From assembly GCA_002256425.1 (NCBI GenBank), contig NKIZ01000001.1, positions 1,709,001-1,773,000 of the forward strand: DNA of 64,000 nt, given 5' to 3'. The notes beneath the pieces are model-generated. The model ran no database searches. It saw only the letters and a list, made by a program, of their open reading frames with translations, and was not told where the DNA came from. The DNA is from Alphaproteobacteria bacterium PA2 (GTDB lineage: Bacteria > Pseudomonadota > Alphaproteobacteria > Caulobacterales > Caulobacteraceae). Position numbers and translations under genes: made by a program. Positions 15,753 to 25,562 of the stretch are shown here, piece after piece; position 1 is the first letter of the stretch, and every line of letters starts with the position of its first letter.

Positions 15753-17102
15753 ATGGCCAAACGCGCCGCCGTTATCCTCGCCGCCGGGCAGGGCACGCGC
15801 ATGAAGTCCGCCACCCCCAAGCTGCTGCACAAGGTCGGCGGGCGAACCCTGCTGGACCGGGTGATCGACACCGTCCAGGCGGCGGGCTGCGAGCGGATCG
15901 TCGTCGTGGTCGGCAATCACAGTCCAGGCGTCCGCGAGCTGGCGTTGAAGCGCCTTGGGGAAGGGGCTGTGGCGGTCCAGGACCCGCCGCTGGGCACCGG
16001 CCACGCTGTGCTGTCTGCAAAGGACGCCCTGTCTGATTTTGACGGCGACGTTCTGGTAACCAATGGCGACTGCCCCCTGCTGTCGTCGGGAGACCTTGAT
16101 CCCCTGTTCGCCCTGCGAGCTGCTGGAGCAGAACTCTCCCTGCTGGGTTTCGAGCCGGAGGACGCCCTGCTTTACGGGCGGCTGATCTGCGGCGCCGATG
16201 GCCATGTCCTGCGGATTGTCGAGGCCAAGGAGGCCAGCGAAGAGGAACTGGCGGTCAAGGCCTGCAATGCCGGCATGTACTGCGCCGACCGCGCCCAGCT
16301 GTTCGCCTGGCTGTCGCGGGTGACCAATGACAACGCCAAGGGCGAATACTACCTCACAGACATCGTCGGTCTGGCCACCGCAGAGAACAAGACCGTCCGG
16401 GCCGCCTTCGCGCCTGAGAGCGCCGTCATGGGCGCCGACACCCCGGCCCAGTTGGCCCAGGCGGAGGCGATCTTCCAGGCCGGGGCGAGGGCGCACCATC
16501 TGGCTGAAGGTGTCGCCATGCTGGCGCCAGAGACTGTGCATTTCTCATGGGATACCCAGATCGCGCCCGGCGCCATGATCGAGCAGTTCGTGGTCTTCGC
16601 CCCCGGGGTGAAGGTCGAAACCGGCGCCGTGATCCGGGCCTTCAGCCATCTGGAGGGGGCCAGCGTCGCCGCCGGCGCCCTGATCGGGCCCTATGCCCGC
16701 CTGAGGCCCGGCGCAGAGATCGGGCCTGAAGCGCACATCGGCAATTTCGTCGAGGTCAAGAAGGTCAAGGTTGGCGCCGGCGCCAAGGCCAACCACCTGG
16801 CCTATCTGGGCGACGGGACGGTCGGCGCGAAGGCCAATCTCGGGGCTGGCACCATCTTCTGCAATTATGATGGCTTCGACAAATGGGAGACCCATATCGG
16901 GGAGGGGGCCTTCATCGGCTCCAACACCGCCATTGTCGCTCCAAGAACGATTGGCGCCGGGGCCATGACCGGCTCGGGATCTGTCATCACTGAGGACGTA
17001 CCAGACGACGCCCTGGCCCTGGAGCGGAATGGTCAGGTGAACAAGCCCGGCTGGGCCGCCGCCTTCCGCGCCCGCAAGCTTGCCGATCGGAAGCCCAAAT
17101 GA
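15753..17102 (+). CDS. glmU: bifunctional UDP-N-acetylglucosamine pyrophosphorylase / glucosamine-1-phosphate acetyltransferase
   Basis: 449 aa from ATG 15753, normal length. It makes UDP-GlcNAc in two steps for peptidoglycan and lipid A. The N-terminal uridyltransferase has [11 protein letters not shown] (about 10-20), [11 protein letters not shown] and NGDCPLL. The C-terminal left-handed beta helix acetyltransferase (about 245-430) shows repeated hexapeptides, [22 protein letters not shown], the catalytic-region NYDG, and [10 protein letters not shown]. Twelve codons upstream are open but have no GlmU character. Its stop overlaps the rpiA start by 4 bp (ATGA), so the two are cotranslated. 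Confidence 0.97.
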   Translation: MAKRAAVILAAGQGTRMKSATPKLLHKVGGRTLLDRVIDTVQAAGCERIVVVVGNHSPGVRELALKRLGEGAVAVQDPPLGTGHAVLSAKDALSDFDGDVLVTNGDCPLLSSGDLDPLFALRAAGAELSLLGFEPEDALLYGRLICGADGHVLRIVEAKEASEEELAVKACNAGMYCADRAQLFAWLSRVTNDNAKGEYYLTDIVGLATAENKTVRAAFAPESAVMGADTPAQLAQAEAIFQAGARAHHLAEGVAMLAPETVHFSWDTQIAPGAMIEQFVVFAPGVKVETGAVIRAFSHLEGASVAAGALIGPYARLRPGAEIGPEAHIGNFVEVKKVKVGAGAKANHLAYLGDGTVGAKANLGAGTIFCNYDGFDKWETHIGEGAFIGSNTAIVAPRTIGAGAMTGSGSVITEDVPDDALALERNGQVNKPGWAAAFRARKLADRKPK

Positions 17103-17782
17103 CCCCGGACGATCAGAAACGCGCCTCTGGCGAAGCCGCTGCGGCCCTGGTCCAGTCCGGTATGGTTGTTGGCCTTGGGACCGGCTCCACCGCGGCCTGG
17201 TTCGTCAAGGCTCTGGCCGCCCGCAAGCTGGACATTGTCGGTGTGCCGACCTCCCGGGCCACAGGTGAACTGGCGCAGAGCCTGGGCATCAAGGTGCTGG
17301 AACTGGGCCAGACCAAAACCATCGACCTGACCGTGGATGGCGCTGATGAGATCGGGCCAGCCCTTTCCCTGATCAAGGGGGGCGGGGCGGCCCTGCTGCG
17401 GGAAAAGCTGGTCTGGGAGGCCTCGCGCCGCTGTGTGGTGATTGCCGACGCCGCCAAGCGGGTGCCGATGCTGGGAAAGTTCGCCCTGCCCATCGAGGTG
17501 GTCGCCTTCGGTCACCAGACGACCATGGCCCGGATCTGCGACGCCCTGTCCGAGTGCGAGATCGGCATTGCGCCCCGCCTGCGGATGAAGGACGGCGCGC
17601 CGGTCATGACCGATGGGGGCAACCTGATCTATGACGCCGCCTGCGGAAAGATCCCGGAACCCGCCGCCCTGGCTGACGCCCTCAAGGCGGTGACCGGGGT
17701 CGTGGAGCACGGCCTCTTCCTTGACCTGGCCGATCTGGCCCTGATCGGGACCGAGACCGGGGTGATCGAGGTGGAACCCTAG
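17099..17782 (+). CDS. rpiA: ribose-5-phosphate isomerase A
   Basis: 227 aa, the normal size. It interconverts ribose 5-phosphate and ribulose 5-phosphate in the pentose phosphate pathway. Visible signatures are [14 protein letters not shown] (phosphate binding), [12 protein letters not shown] with catalytic acidic residues, [12 protein letters not shown] with the catalytic Lys, and a C-terminal GVVEHGLFL. The start overlaps the glmU stop by 4 bp. The gor gene follows 72 bp downstream on the same strand. Confidence 0.97.
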   Translation: MTPDDQKRASGEAAAALVQSGMVVGLGTGSTAAWFVKALAARKLDIVGVPTSRATGELAQSLGIKVLELGQTKTIDLTVDGADEIGPALSLIKGGGAALLREKLVWEASRRCVVIADAAKRVPMLGKFALPIEVVAFGHQTTMARICDALSECEIGIAPRLRMKDGAPVMTDGGNLIYDAACGKIPEPAALADALKAVTGVVEHGLFLDLADLALIGTETGVIEVEP

Positions 17783-17854
17783 ACCGGGTCACTGTTCAGG
17801 GGCCCTGTGAGGCCCTATCTAGGTGGACCTATTCTCGCGCAGCAGGAGCGCCAA

Positions 17855-19234
17855 ATGGCGGACTACGACTACGATCTCTTCGTCATCGGCGCCGGTTCAG
17901 GCGGGGTGAGGGCGGCGCGGGTCGCGGCCATGTCGGGCGCCAGGGTGGCGGTTGCCGAGGAGTACATGGCCGGGGGCACCTGCGTGGTCCGTGGCTGCGT
18001 GCCCAAGAAGTTCATGGTCTATGCCTCGGAATTCGCCCACTACGCCCATGTGTCCCACGGGTATGGCTGGTCAGACGGGCAGGCGAAGTTCGACTGGGCC
18101 CGCTTCCTTGAAGCCAAGGACCGGGAGATCGCCCGCCTTTCGGGGATCTATGTCACCAACCTGCAGAACGCTGGCGCCGACCTGTTCCAGGGCCGCGCTG
18201 TCCTGAAGGACGCCCACACAGTGGACGTGGCGGGCAAGGGCCTGGTGACAGCTGCAAAGATCCTGATCGCCACCGGCGGCCGACCCTGGAAGCCGCAGGA
18301 CCTGCCCGGCGTCGAGCACGCCATCACCTCGGAAGAAGCCTTCCACCTGCCGGCCCTGCCCAAGCGGGTGCTGATCGCGGGCGGTGGTTTCATCGCCGTC
18401 GAGTTCGCCGGGATCTTCAATGGACTGGGGGTGGACACCACCCTGGTCTATCGCGGCGCCAATATCCTGCGCGGGTTTGACGACCATGTGCGGGGTCATG
18501 TCACCGAGGAGATCCAGCGTCGGGGCATCAAGGTGGTGCTGGGCGCTGAACATACCGCCATCGAGAAGACCGAGGGCGGCTATCTCAATCGCCTGACCAA
18601 TGGCCATGACATCGAAACCGATCAGGTCATGTTCGCCACGGGCCGGAAGCCCTATACGACGGGCCTGGGTCTGGAGGCTGCCGGGGTCGCCCTGAATGAG
18701 GCCGGCGCCATCGCCGTGGATTCGTTCTCGAAGACCAATGTCAGCAACATCTGGGCCGTGGGCGATGTCACAAACCGGATCAACCTGACCCCGGTGGCCA
18801 TCCGCGAAGGGGCGGCCTTCGCCCAGACCGAGTTCTACGACAATCCCATGAGCTTCGACCACGAGATGGTCGCTTCGGCGGTGTTCAGCCAGCCGCCCGT
18901 GGGGGCTGTGGGTCTGACCGAAGCCGAGGCCCGCCATCAGTTCAGCAAGGTCGACATCTACCTCTCGCGGTTCCGCCCCATGAAGGAAACCTTCTATGGC
19001 GGCGAGGAGCGGGCCATGATCAAGCTGGTGGTCGCCGCCGACAGCCAGAAGGTGGTTGGCTGCCATGTGGTCGGCCCTGACGCCCCGGAGATCATCCAGA
19101 TGGCCGCCATCGCCATGAAAATGGGCGTCACCAAGGTCCAGTGGGATTCCACCTGCGCGGTGCACCCGACCCTGGCCGAGGAACTGGTGACCATGAAGGA
19201 CAAGTATGTGGCCCCGGGGATGAGCGCGGCTTGA
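17855..19234 (+). CDS. gor: glutathione-disulfide reductase
   Basis: 459 aa from ATG 17855, preceded by AGGAG; a GTG 48 bases upstream is open but lacks similarity. FAD site IGAGSGGVRAARVAA, redox disulfide in GGTCVVRGCVPKK (the Arg-containing form usual in plants and alphaproteobacteria), NADPH site IAGGGFIAVEFAGIF, FAD site NIWAVGDVTNRINLTPVA, and the dimer-interface CAVHPTLAEELVTM with the catalytic His-Glu pair. It keeps glutathione reduced in the cytoplasm. It sits downstream of rpiA, and the next gene starts over its stop codon. Confidence 0.95.
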   Translation: MADYDYDLFVIGAGSGGVRAARVAAMSGARVAVAEEYMAGGTCVVRGCVPKKFMVYASEFAHYAHVSHGYGWSDGQAKFDWARFLEAKDREIARLSGIYVTNLQNAGADLFQGRAVLKDAHTVDVAGKGLVTAAKILIATGGRPWKPQDLPGVEHAITSEEAFHLPALPKRVLIAGGGFIAVEFAGIFNGLGVDTTLVYRGANILRGFDDHVRGHVTEEIQRRGIKVVLGAEHTAIEKTEGGYLNRLTNGHDIETDQVMFATGRKPYTTGLGLEAAGVALNEAGAIAVDSFSKTNVSNIWAVGDVTNRINLTPVAIREGAAFAQTEFYDNPMSFDHEMVASAVFSQPPVGAVGLTEAEARHQFSKVDIYLSRFRPMKETFYGGEERAMIKLVVAADSQKVVGCHVVGPDAPEIIQMAAIAMKMGVTKVQWDSTCAVHPTLAEELVTMKDKYVAPGMSAA

Positions 19235-20430
19235 AGCGGGTCACGCCTCAGGGCGCCGGATCGTCGCGTTGGCGAACCCTCAGCGGTTGGAGCCTGACCT
19301 GGGTATTCCTGGTCACGCCCCTGATCGCCTGGCTGGCGCCCCTGACCTTTGCGCCCGTGGTCACCCTGGCGGGATTGCTCTCGGTTCCGACCTACAGGAT
19401 TGACGACGCCGACCGTCCGGCCGCCATCGCCATTCTGGTCATGGTGGTCTGGGCCTGCGTCTCGACGGTGTGGAGCCCTTACATCCCCAAGAGCATCTGG
19501 CAGTCGACGGCGGCCAAGCTGGTGATCGAGTGCGTGGTCTATGGCGCCCTGGTGGTCGCCGCCCGGCAGGGCACGCCCCGGTCCCGCCACTGGCTGATGA
19601 GGGCCCTGGTCTATGGCATGAGCCTGCTGGGGGCGCTGATGCTGGTGGAGGCCGCCACCGGCGCCATTCTTTACCAACACATCCGCCTGTGGACCGGTGA
19701 TCCCATCAGGCCAGACCTGGCGGTGAAGAATGTCGCCCAGGGTCTGTTCATCCTGACCCTGTTTGCGCCCCCCGCCATTGTCGCCGGGCAAAGGCTGGGG
19801 ATAGGCTGGTGGGCGGCTGTTCCGATCCTGGCCGGCATTGTCTGGCCAGCCCATGTGTTTGGCTATGACGCGCCCTTCGTCGCCCTGGTCGTCGCAGGCG
19901 TCGCCATGGGAATGGTCTGGCTCTGGCCCAGGGTCGGGCCGCGGATTCTGGCCAGCATAGCCGCCATCTTCTTCCTGACCGCGCCCGCCGTGGTCTGGGG
20001 CCTGAGGCGTATGGGCTGGTATGACGCCCTGCAGGATCAGGTCTCGCGCTCCTGGTCAGAGCGCATGGGCTATTGGGCCTATGCCCAGGAGTGGATCAGC
20101 GACGAGCCGGCCCGGGGCTGGGGTCTGGACGCCAGCCGCATGTTCGCCCCCGGCATTCAGCTGCACCCCCATGACGCCGCCCTGCAGATATGGCTGGAGC
20201 TGGGCCTGATCGGCGCAGTCGCCGCCGCCGTGGTCTGGGTCGCGCTCTTCGCCGGCCTGCACCGGGACCGTCCGGACCCGCGGGTCGCCGCCAGCGCCGG
20301 GTGCGGCGCGGTCTATCTGACCTTCAACGCCTTCAGCTTCGGGGTCTGGCAGGAATGGTGGGTGGCCCTGGCCGCCATGGCCTGCGCCATCTGCATCGCC
20401 TTGCAGCGCCAGGGACATGTGCTTCGCTAG
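19231..20430 (+). CDS. O-antigen ligase-like polytopic membrane protein
   Basis: About 399 aa if it begins at the TTG at 19231, which overlaps the gor stop (TTGA). No ATG lies in this region, and the frame stays open back into gor, so the start is uncertain. Roughly ten hydrophobic segments are separated by a periplasmic loop containing LHPHDAALQIWLELGLIG, which matches the Wzy/WaaL H-x-HN signature with Asp in place of Asn. Members ligate or polymerise surface polysaccharide in the inner membrane. Position directly after gor suggests cotranscription without a functional link. The exact polysaccharide is unknown. Confidence 0.75.
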   Translation: MKRVTPQGAGSSRWRTLSGWSLTWVFLVTPLIAWLAPLTFAPVVTLAGLLSVPTYRIDDADRPAAIAILVMVVWACVSTVWSPYIPKSIWQSTAAKLVIECVVYGALVVAARQGTPRSRHWLMRALVYGMSLLGALMLVEAATGAILYQHIRLWTGDPIRPDLAVKNVAQGLFILTLFAPPAIVAGQRLGIGWWAAVPILAGIVWPAHVFGYDAPFVALVVAGVAMGMVWLWPRVGPRILASIAAIFFLTAPAVVWGLRRMGWYDALQDQVSRSWSERMGYWAYAQEWISDEPARGWGLDASRMFAPGIQLHPHDAALQIWLELGLIGAVAAAVVWVALFAGLHRDRPDPRVAASAGCGAVYLTFNAFSFGVWQEWWVALAAMACAICIALQRQGHVLR

Positions 20431-20459
20431 AGAACAGGCCCTGCGCTAAAGTATCGACC

Positions 20460-20483
20460 TTGGGTGTTCTTTTGCGCTAGAAC
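20460..20483 (+). promoter_or_regulatory. putative housekeeping promoter of aroG
   Basis: TTGGGTG (20460-20466) then 9 nt then GCTAGAAC (20476-20483). The second element fits the Caulobacter GCtANAWC -10 consensus at every position; the spacing is one base short. It lies 38 bp before the aroG ATG. Confidence 0.5.
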
Positions 20484-20521
20484 CCCACGCCCGCAAGATC
20501 TGCGGAGCGGAGTTGTAAGCG

Positions 20522-21901
20522 ATGACCACGACCTGGAACCCGGCCTCCTGGCGCTCAAAAGAAGCCAAGCACGTGCCGACCGACTATCCCGACATGGCGG
20601 CCCTGGCCGGCGTGGAGCAGACCCTGCGCGGCATGCCGCCCCTGGTCTTTGCCGGGGAAGCCCGTCGTCTGAAGTCGCTGCTGGGTGATGTGGCCGCCGG
20701 CAAGGCCTTCCTGCTGCAAGGCGGCGACTGCGCCGAGAGCTTCAAGGAATTCGCCGCAGACAACATCCGCGACACCTTCCGGCTGATCCTGCAGATGGCG
20801 GTGGTCCTGACCTTTGCGGGCGGCAAGCCTGTGGTGAAGGTCGGCCGCATGGCCGGTCAGTTCGCCAAGCCGCGGTCCTCACCGGTCGAGACGATCAACG
20901 ATGTCACCCTGCCATCCTATCGGGGCGACATCATCAACGGCATGGAATTCACCCCTGAGGCCCGGACCCCGGATCCCCAGCGCCTGATCCAGGCCTACAG
21001 CCAGTCGGCGGCGACGCTGAACCTGCTGCGCGCCTTCGCCGGCGGCGGCTATGCCGACCTCTACAACATCCATCGCTGGACCCTGGGCTTCGTCAATGAC
21101 AGCCCCCAGGGCGCCCGCTATCACGAGCTGTCCGAGAAGATCAGCGAAGCCCTGACCTTCATGGCCGCCATCGGCGTGACGCCGGAGAGCCAGCCCGACC
21201 TGCACCGGGTGGAGTTCTTCACCGCCCACGAAGCCCTGCTGCTGGGCTTTGAAGAGGCCATGACCCGGGTTGATAGCACTTCAGGCGAATGGTACGACAC
21301 CTCGGCCCACATGGTCTGGATCGGCGAACGCACCCGCCAGCTGGACGGCGCCCACGTGGAATACTTCCGCGGCATCCGCAATCCGGTTGGCGTCAAGTGC
21401 GGCCCGACCATGGAACCGGACGAGCTGCTGCGTCTGATCGATGCCCTGAACCCAAAGAACGAGGCCGGTCGCCTGACCCTCTATGGCCGCTTCGGCCACG
21501 ACAAGATCGCTGGCCGCCTGCCGGCCCTGCTGGACGCCACGAAGAAGGACGGCCGCAACGTGGTCTGGGCCATCGACCCCATGCACGGCAACACGCTCAC
21601 CGCCAACAACGGCTACAAGACCCGGCCCTTCGACCGGATCCTGTCGGAGGTGAAGAGCTTTGTGGAGATCTGCAAGGCCCAGGGCGTGCACCCCGGCGGC
21701 GTCCACCTGGAAATGACCGGCCAGAACGTCACCGAATGCCTTGGCGGCGCCCGGGCCCTGTCGGAAGGCGATCTGGCTGACCGCTACCACACCCATTGCG
21801 ATCCCCGCCTCAACGGCGAGCAGGCCCTGGAACTGGCCTTCCTCGTGGCTGAGAAGCTGAAGGAAGACCGGGTGGCTGAGGCGGTGCGGGCGGCGGTTTA
21901 G
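20522..21901 (+). CDS. aroG: class II 3-deoxy-7-phosphoheptulonate synthase
   Basis: 459 aa. It condenses phosphoenolpyruvate with erythrose 4-phosphate in the first shikimate-pathway step. It belongs to the class II (plant-like) type: [11 protein letters not shown] with the metal-binding Cys, [45 protein letters not shown] and [11 protein letters not shown]. Length and motifs are normal. It has its own likely promoter, so is probably transcribed separately from the upstream membrane protein. Its TAG shares bases with the stop of the convergent GGCT-like gene. The symbol aroG is the common name for alphaproteobacterial class II enzymes; aroF or aroH is also used. Confidence 0.95.
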   Translation: MTTTWNPASWRSKEAKHVPTDYPDMAALAGVEQTLRGMPPLVFAGEARRLKSLLGDVAAGKAFLLQGGDCAESFKEFAADNIRDTFRLILQMAVVLTFAGGKPVVKVGRMAGQFAKPRSSPVETINDVTLPSYRGDIINGMEFTPEARTPDPQRLIQAYSQSAATLNLLRAFAGGGYADLYNIHRWTLGFVNDSPQGARYHELSEKISEALTFMAAIGVTPESQPDLHRVEFFTAHEALLLGFEEAMTRVDSTSGEWYDTSAHMVWIGERTRQLDGAHVEYFRGIRNPVGVKCGPTMEPDELLRLIDALNPKNEAGRLTLYGRFGHDKIAGRLPALLDATKKDGRNVVWAIDPMHGNTLTANNGYKTRPFDRILSEVKSFVEICKAQGVHPGGVHLEMTGQNVTECLGGARALSEGDLADRYHTHCDPRLNGEQALELAFLVAEKLKEDRVAEAVRAAV

Positions 21902-22260
21902 GGGCTGGCAGTTTTGGCGAGCGTGTCGATCCAGGCGCTCGCCAGCACATAGATATGTGCCTCAAAATCCCCTTCAGGCGTCGTGACCTCGGTCAGCACT
22001 CGCCGGTATTCTGAGCCCTCAAACGCATCGAGGCGGGCCCAGTGGTCGGGCAGATCCTGGGATGTGAGAAGGTCCACCGTGATCACTTCACCGGCCGGGT
22101 CGAGCACAAGGCCGGGGAAGCCTTGGCCGGCTCCCCAGCCTTCATTGCGTAACCTGCCCCGGACCCAGCCCTTCGACCATTGGCCGTTCAGCATGGCGAG
22201 ATGGTGATGATTGGGACGGCCGGGTCCCAGGCTTCCATAGGTCGCCAGACGGGTCACCAC
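21898..22260 (-). CDS. gamma-glutamylcyclotransferase-like (AIG2/GGCT) protein
   Basis: 120 aa. The BtrG/GGCT-fold signature YGSLGPG is at residues 8-14, and the catalytic-type Glu lies in [12 protein letters not shown]. It is compatible with cleavage of gamma-glutamyl peptides to 5-oxoproline or with a chaperone-like role; small bacterial members are poorly characterised. The gene ends tail-to-tail with aroG (4-bp overlap) and starts 6 bp after the stop of the upstream oxidoreductase gene, so it probably closes a yceI-oxidoreductase-GGCT operon. Confidence 0.8.
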   Translation of the reverse strand: MVTRLATYGSLGPGRPNHHHLAMLNGQWSKGWVRGRLRNEGWGAGQGFPGLVLDPAGEVITVDLLTSQDLPDHWARLDAFEGSEYRRVLTEVTTPEGDFEAHIYVLASAWIDTLAKTASP

Positions 22261-22266
22261 CTTGCG

Positions 22267-23430
22267 CTACCGCCCCTTCAGCGCCGCATCATATTCCGCC
22301 CACATCGCCCCGCAGTCGATCATGGTCCTCTGATCCAGGGCCTGATCCAGGGCCATGACGGTCAACCCCGCCTCCAGGCTTTCGAAGGGCGTGACGGGGA
22401 AGGGAGCCTTACCCTCCAGGGTCGCCAGCAGGTCCCTCGCCATGGACTGGTCGGCGCCGTTGTGGCTGTCGGCGGTGACGCCGCCATAGTCGATCCGCTC
22501 GGGCTTGCTGCGGCTGAGGGTGGGGCGGATCATCAGGCGGTTGCGGACCAGGTCGGCGATCAGGGTGCCTTCGGTTCCGGCCACGTACCAGCGCCGCTCG
22601 GGCAGGGCCACATGGCTGTTGGCGTGGAAGGTCAGGCGGATGTCGTTGGCGTATTCCACCATGGCGGTCTGGTGGTCGGTGACGTCCATATCGGACTGGA
22701 AGCTGTCATTGGCCCCCATCCAGCCGGCGTCCCGCAGGGCGTAGGCGGCATCGCCATTGTCATAGGTCCGGGGGCGCCCGGCCCGCTCTGCGGTGAAGAT
22801 CCGGCGACCGCCAAAGCTGGCCACCCGGGCCGGGCGGGCCCTGGCTATGCGGCCGAAGATATCGAAGTCGTGGCAGACCTTGTCCAGGAGATAGGACCCA
22901 CCCCATTCCTGCCGCCTGCGCCAGTTGCGGGCCAGATAGCCGCCATGCTCTGGGGGCAGGTGCTCGGTGGCGTCGATGGACACGATCTCGCCCAGCTGGC
23001 CGGAGTCACAGCGGGCGATGACCTCGCGGACAATGGTCATGGAGCGCATGACCAGGCCGATATAGAGGGGCGGCGGTGGGCCTGCGGACAGGCGTCGGGC
23101 CAGAGCGTAGCTCTCATCTTCCGTCCGGACGATGGGCTTTTCGCAGAAGACCGGCCAGCCGGTGTCGAGCGCCAGGTTCAGATGCTCGAAGTGCAGGTGA
23201 TTGGGTGTGCCGATCATCACCAGGTCATAGGGGCCAGCCGCCAGCAGGGCCTTTGCATCGGGCAGGTTCCGACCAGCGTCGATTTCCGCTTCCGCCAGGA
23301 TTGAGGCGCCCACCGGGGCCGGATCGGCATGGGCGACCACCTGCAGGTCCCAGCCGACCTCCTTCATGGCCGCCAGAACGTGGGCGATCCGCTGGCCAAG
23401 GCCGATGACGCCGATGCGGTAGGTCTTCAT
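22267..23430 (-). CDS. Gfo/Idh/MocA family oxidoreductase
   Basis: 387 aa. N-terminal Rossmann fold with IGVIGLGQRIAHVL, then the family motif FCEKPIV with the catalytic Lys. The C-terminal alpha/beta domain includes DKVCHDFDIFGRI, in which the His-Asp pair fits the active-site position. ATG 23430 is chosen; an in-frame GTG immediately precedes it. The start abuts the yceI stop (TAAGTGATG), so the two are translationally coupled. Members act on sugars, inositols or pseudo-sugars with NAD(P); no specific substrate can be inferred. Confidence 0.82.
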   Translation of the reverse strand: MKTYRIGVIGLGQRIAHVLAAMKEVGWDLQVVAHADPAPVGASILAEAEIDAGRNLPDAKALLAAGPYDLVMIGTPNHLHFEHLNLALDTGWPVFCEKPIVRTEDESYALARRLSAGPPPPLYIGLVMRSMTIVREVIARCDSGQLGEIVSIDATEHLPPEHGGYLARNWRRRQEWGGSYLLDKVCHDFDIFGRIARARPARVASFGGRRIFTAERAGRPRTYDNGDAAYALRDAGWMGANDSFQSDMDVTDHQTAMVEYANDIRLTFHANSHVALPERRWYVAGTEGTLIADLVRNRLMIRPTLSRSKPERIDYGGVTADSHNGADQSMARDLLATLEGKAPFPVTPFESLEAGLTVMALDQALDQRTMIDCGAMWAEYDAALKGR

Positions 23431-23433
23431 CAC

Positions 23434-24063
23434 TTAAGGGACCTTCTCGAACTCGACGTCGATGACCAGGTCAATGGCTGAGCCGAACACGGGGGCCAGA
23501 CCATAGTCTGAGGGTTTGAGGGCGGCGGTGGCGGTGACCCCCATGCGCGGCTGGCCGAACCCTCCGCCGGCGCCCACAAGGGCCACATCAAAGGTGAGGG
23601 GGACGGTCTTGCCCATCAGGCTGAAGTTTCCATCGACCTTGCCGTGGGTGGCGTCCGTACGGCGGAAGGCGGTGGAGGCGAAGGTGGCGGTCGGGAAGGC
23701 CTTGGACTTCAACATCTCGTCGCCAGCGATCTTGGCCGCGAAACCCGGCACATTGGTGGCGATGGAGGCGGTTTCGACCGTGACGTTCAGCCGGGCTTTG
23801 GAGAGATCCGCAGGGTCCCAGTTGAGGGCGCCAGACAGCTTGTCGAAGCGGAAGATGCTCCGTGAATAGCCGATGTGCGGAACCTGGGCGATGACGGCTG
23901 CATGGGTGTCATCCAGCTTGTAGGTTCCGGCGGTGATGTCGGCCATGTCCGGGCCGCCGCACTTGAACTGGGCCGGTATTCCCGTTGGACAGGGGCCGCT
24001 GGCCAGGGCCAGGGACGGGGCCATCATCAGGGCGGCGAAGACGGCGAGGCTGAGGCGGCGCAT
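23434..24063 (-). CDS. YceI family periplasmic protein
   Basis: 209 aa from ATG 24063 with AAGGAG upstream. Signal peptide about 1-24 (SLALASG), then a lipocalin-like YceI barrel: YKLDDTHAAVIAQVPHIGYS, ARLNVTVETASI, GDEMLKSKAFPTATFAS and VDGNFSLMGKTVPLTFDV. Family members bind polyisoprenoids or other hydrophobic ligands; the role is unknown. The frame is open for 56 codons upstream, but that part carries no export signal and overlaps the divergent MATE gene. It is followed without a gap by the Gfo/Idh/MocA gene. Confidence 0.88.
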   Translation of the reverse strand: MRRLSLAVFAALMMAPSLALASGPCPTGIPAQFKCGGPDMADITAGTYKLDDTHAAVIAQVPHIGYSRSIFRFDKLSGALNWDPADLSKARLNVTVETASIATNVPGFAAKIAGDEMLKSKAFPTATFASTAFRRTDATHGKVDGNFSLMGKTVPLTFDVALVGAGGGFGQPRMGVTATAALKPSDYGLAPVFGSAIDLVIDVEFEKVP

Positions 24064-24194
24064 GGGGGATAACTCCTTCTGAAAGGCCATCATGCCCGTA
24101 CCGTCCTGGTGCGCAAGGACAGGCGGGCAAACTTCTCCTTGCCCGCGGACATGCGAACCGGCATTTTCGCCACTTCTTTGAAAACAGGTGCCCC

Positions 24195-25562
24195 ATGACC
24201 CCCGAAGAAGCCCCAAGGGCTTCCCCGGCAAACGCGATTGTCCGCAAAGACCTGGCCGAGCTGCTGCAGCTCTCCTGGCCGGTGGTGTTGTCGCGTCTGG
24301 GCATCATGGGCATGGGCCTGTCGGACGCCATTGTGGTGGGGCGCTATTCGGCTGAGGAGCTGGGCTATCACGCCCTGGGCTGGGCGCCGACCAGCGTCGT
24401 GGTGACCATGATTGTCGGCCTCCTCTCCGGGGTTCAGGTCATGTCCTCCCGGGCTGTGGGGCAGGGGAACCTTGCCGAGACCGGCGCCGTCCTGCGCCGT
24501 GGCCTGTCCTATGGGTTCTGGATCGGCCTTGCGTGTACGGTCCTGCTGGTGGTCGGCGGTCCGTTCTTCCTGCACCATCTGGGTCTGGCGCCCGCCCTGG
24601 CGGACGGCGCGACCCGACCCCTGATCATCTTTTCGATTTCCATGCCGGGCTACGCCATCAGCGTCGCCGCCAGCTTCTGGCTGGAAGGCCTGGGACGCCC
24701 CAAGCCTGCCGCGACCCTGATGTGGGTGGCCAATGCCGTGAACCTTGCGGTGGACCTGCTGCTGGTGCCCGGCGTGTTCGGCATTCCTGCCCTGGGGGCC
24801 GTAGGCGGCGCCTGGGCGACGGCGGTGGCGCGGACCTTCCTGGCGGCCGCCTTGCTGGCCTATATCCTCCGCATGCCTGACGCCCGGGCTCATGGTGTCT
24901 TCACGAAGCCGGAACCTGATCGGGCCGCCGAGACCGAGCAGAGGCAGATCGGCTATGGCGCCGGGGTCTCCAACTTCTTCGAGGTCGCGGCCTTCTCCAG
25001 CATGAACATCATCGCCGGCTGGATCGGCGGCCTGGCCGTTGCGGCCTGGGCCATCAGCCTCAATGTCATCGCCATTGTCTTCATGGTGCCCCTGGGCCTC
25101 TCGACGGCCACGGCGGTGCTGGTGGGCAGGGCCTATGGCGCAAGGGATTCCGAGGGGGTTCGCCGGATCAGCTGGATCGCCTTTGGCGTGACCGTGACCT
25201 TCGGGGTCCTGGTCTCCTTCATCCTCTGGCCGGCGGCGCACTTCATCTCGGCCCAGTACACCTCGGATGTAGCGACCATCGGCATGGCGGCCTCGGCCCT
25301 GGTGATCTGCTGCCTCTTCCTGATCCCCGACGCCCTGCAGGTGGTCTGCGCCCAGGCCCTGCGGGCCCGCGGCGATGTGTGGATCCCCACAGCCGCCCAC
25401 CTGACCAGCTATGTGATCATCATGACCCCCATGGCCTATGTCTTCGCCATCCCCATGAAGGGCGGCGTCAACGGCATAGTCTGGGCCGTGGTGGTGGCGA
25501 GCTTTGTGTCAGCCGGCCTGCTGATGGCGCGGTTCCGGTATCTGAACGTCCGGGGGCGGTAG
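24195..25562 (+). CDS. MATE family multidrug efflux transporter
   Basis: 455 aa with twelve hydrophobic segments in two homologous MatE halves, the first starting LLQLSWPVVLSRLGIMGMGLSDAIVVGRY and the second around ISLNVIAIVFMVPLGLSTATAVLVGRAYGA (the segments are longer than shown motifs). It should export organic cations or toxic compounds using sodium or proton gradients from the inner membrane. It is divergent from yceI with 131 bp between starts. Directly downstream the composition drops to AT-rich sequence, so this gene marks the left border of a possible insertion. Confidence 0.9.
   Translation: MTPEEAPRASPANAIVRKDLAELLQLSWPVVLSRLGIMGMGLSDAIVVGRYSAEELGYHALGWAPTSVVVTMIVGLLSGVQVMSSRAVGQGNLAETGAVLRRGLSYGFWIGLACTVLLVVGGPFFLHHLGLAPALADGATRPLIIFSISMPGYAISVAASFWLEGLGRPKPAATLMWVANAVNLAVDLLLVPGVFGIPALGAVGGAWATAVARTFLAAALLAYILRMPDARAHGVFTKPEPDRAAETEQRQIGYGAGVSNFFEVAAFSSMNIIAGWIGGLAVAAWAISLNVIAIVFMVPLGLSTATAVLVGRAYGARDSEGVRRISWIAFGVTVTFGVLVSFILWPAAHFISAQYTSDVATIGMAASALVICCLFLIPDALQVVCAQALRARGDVWIPTAAHLTSYVIIMTPMAYVFAIPMKGGVNGIVWAVVVASFVSAGLLMARFRYLNVRGR

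Noticed and set aside
24090..25400. Long antisense frame opposite the MATE gene
   Set aside because: Low-complexity composition (Gly, His, Gln, Asp) typical of a shadow; the sense frame has clear MATE helices.
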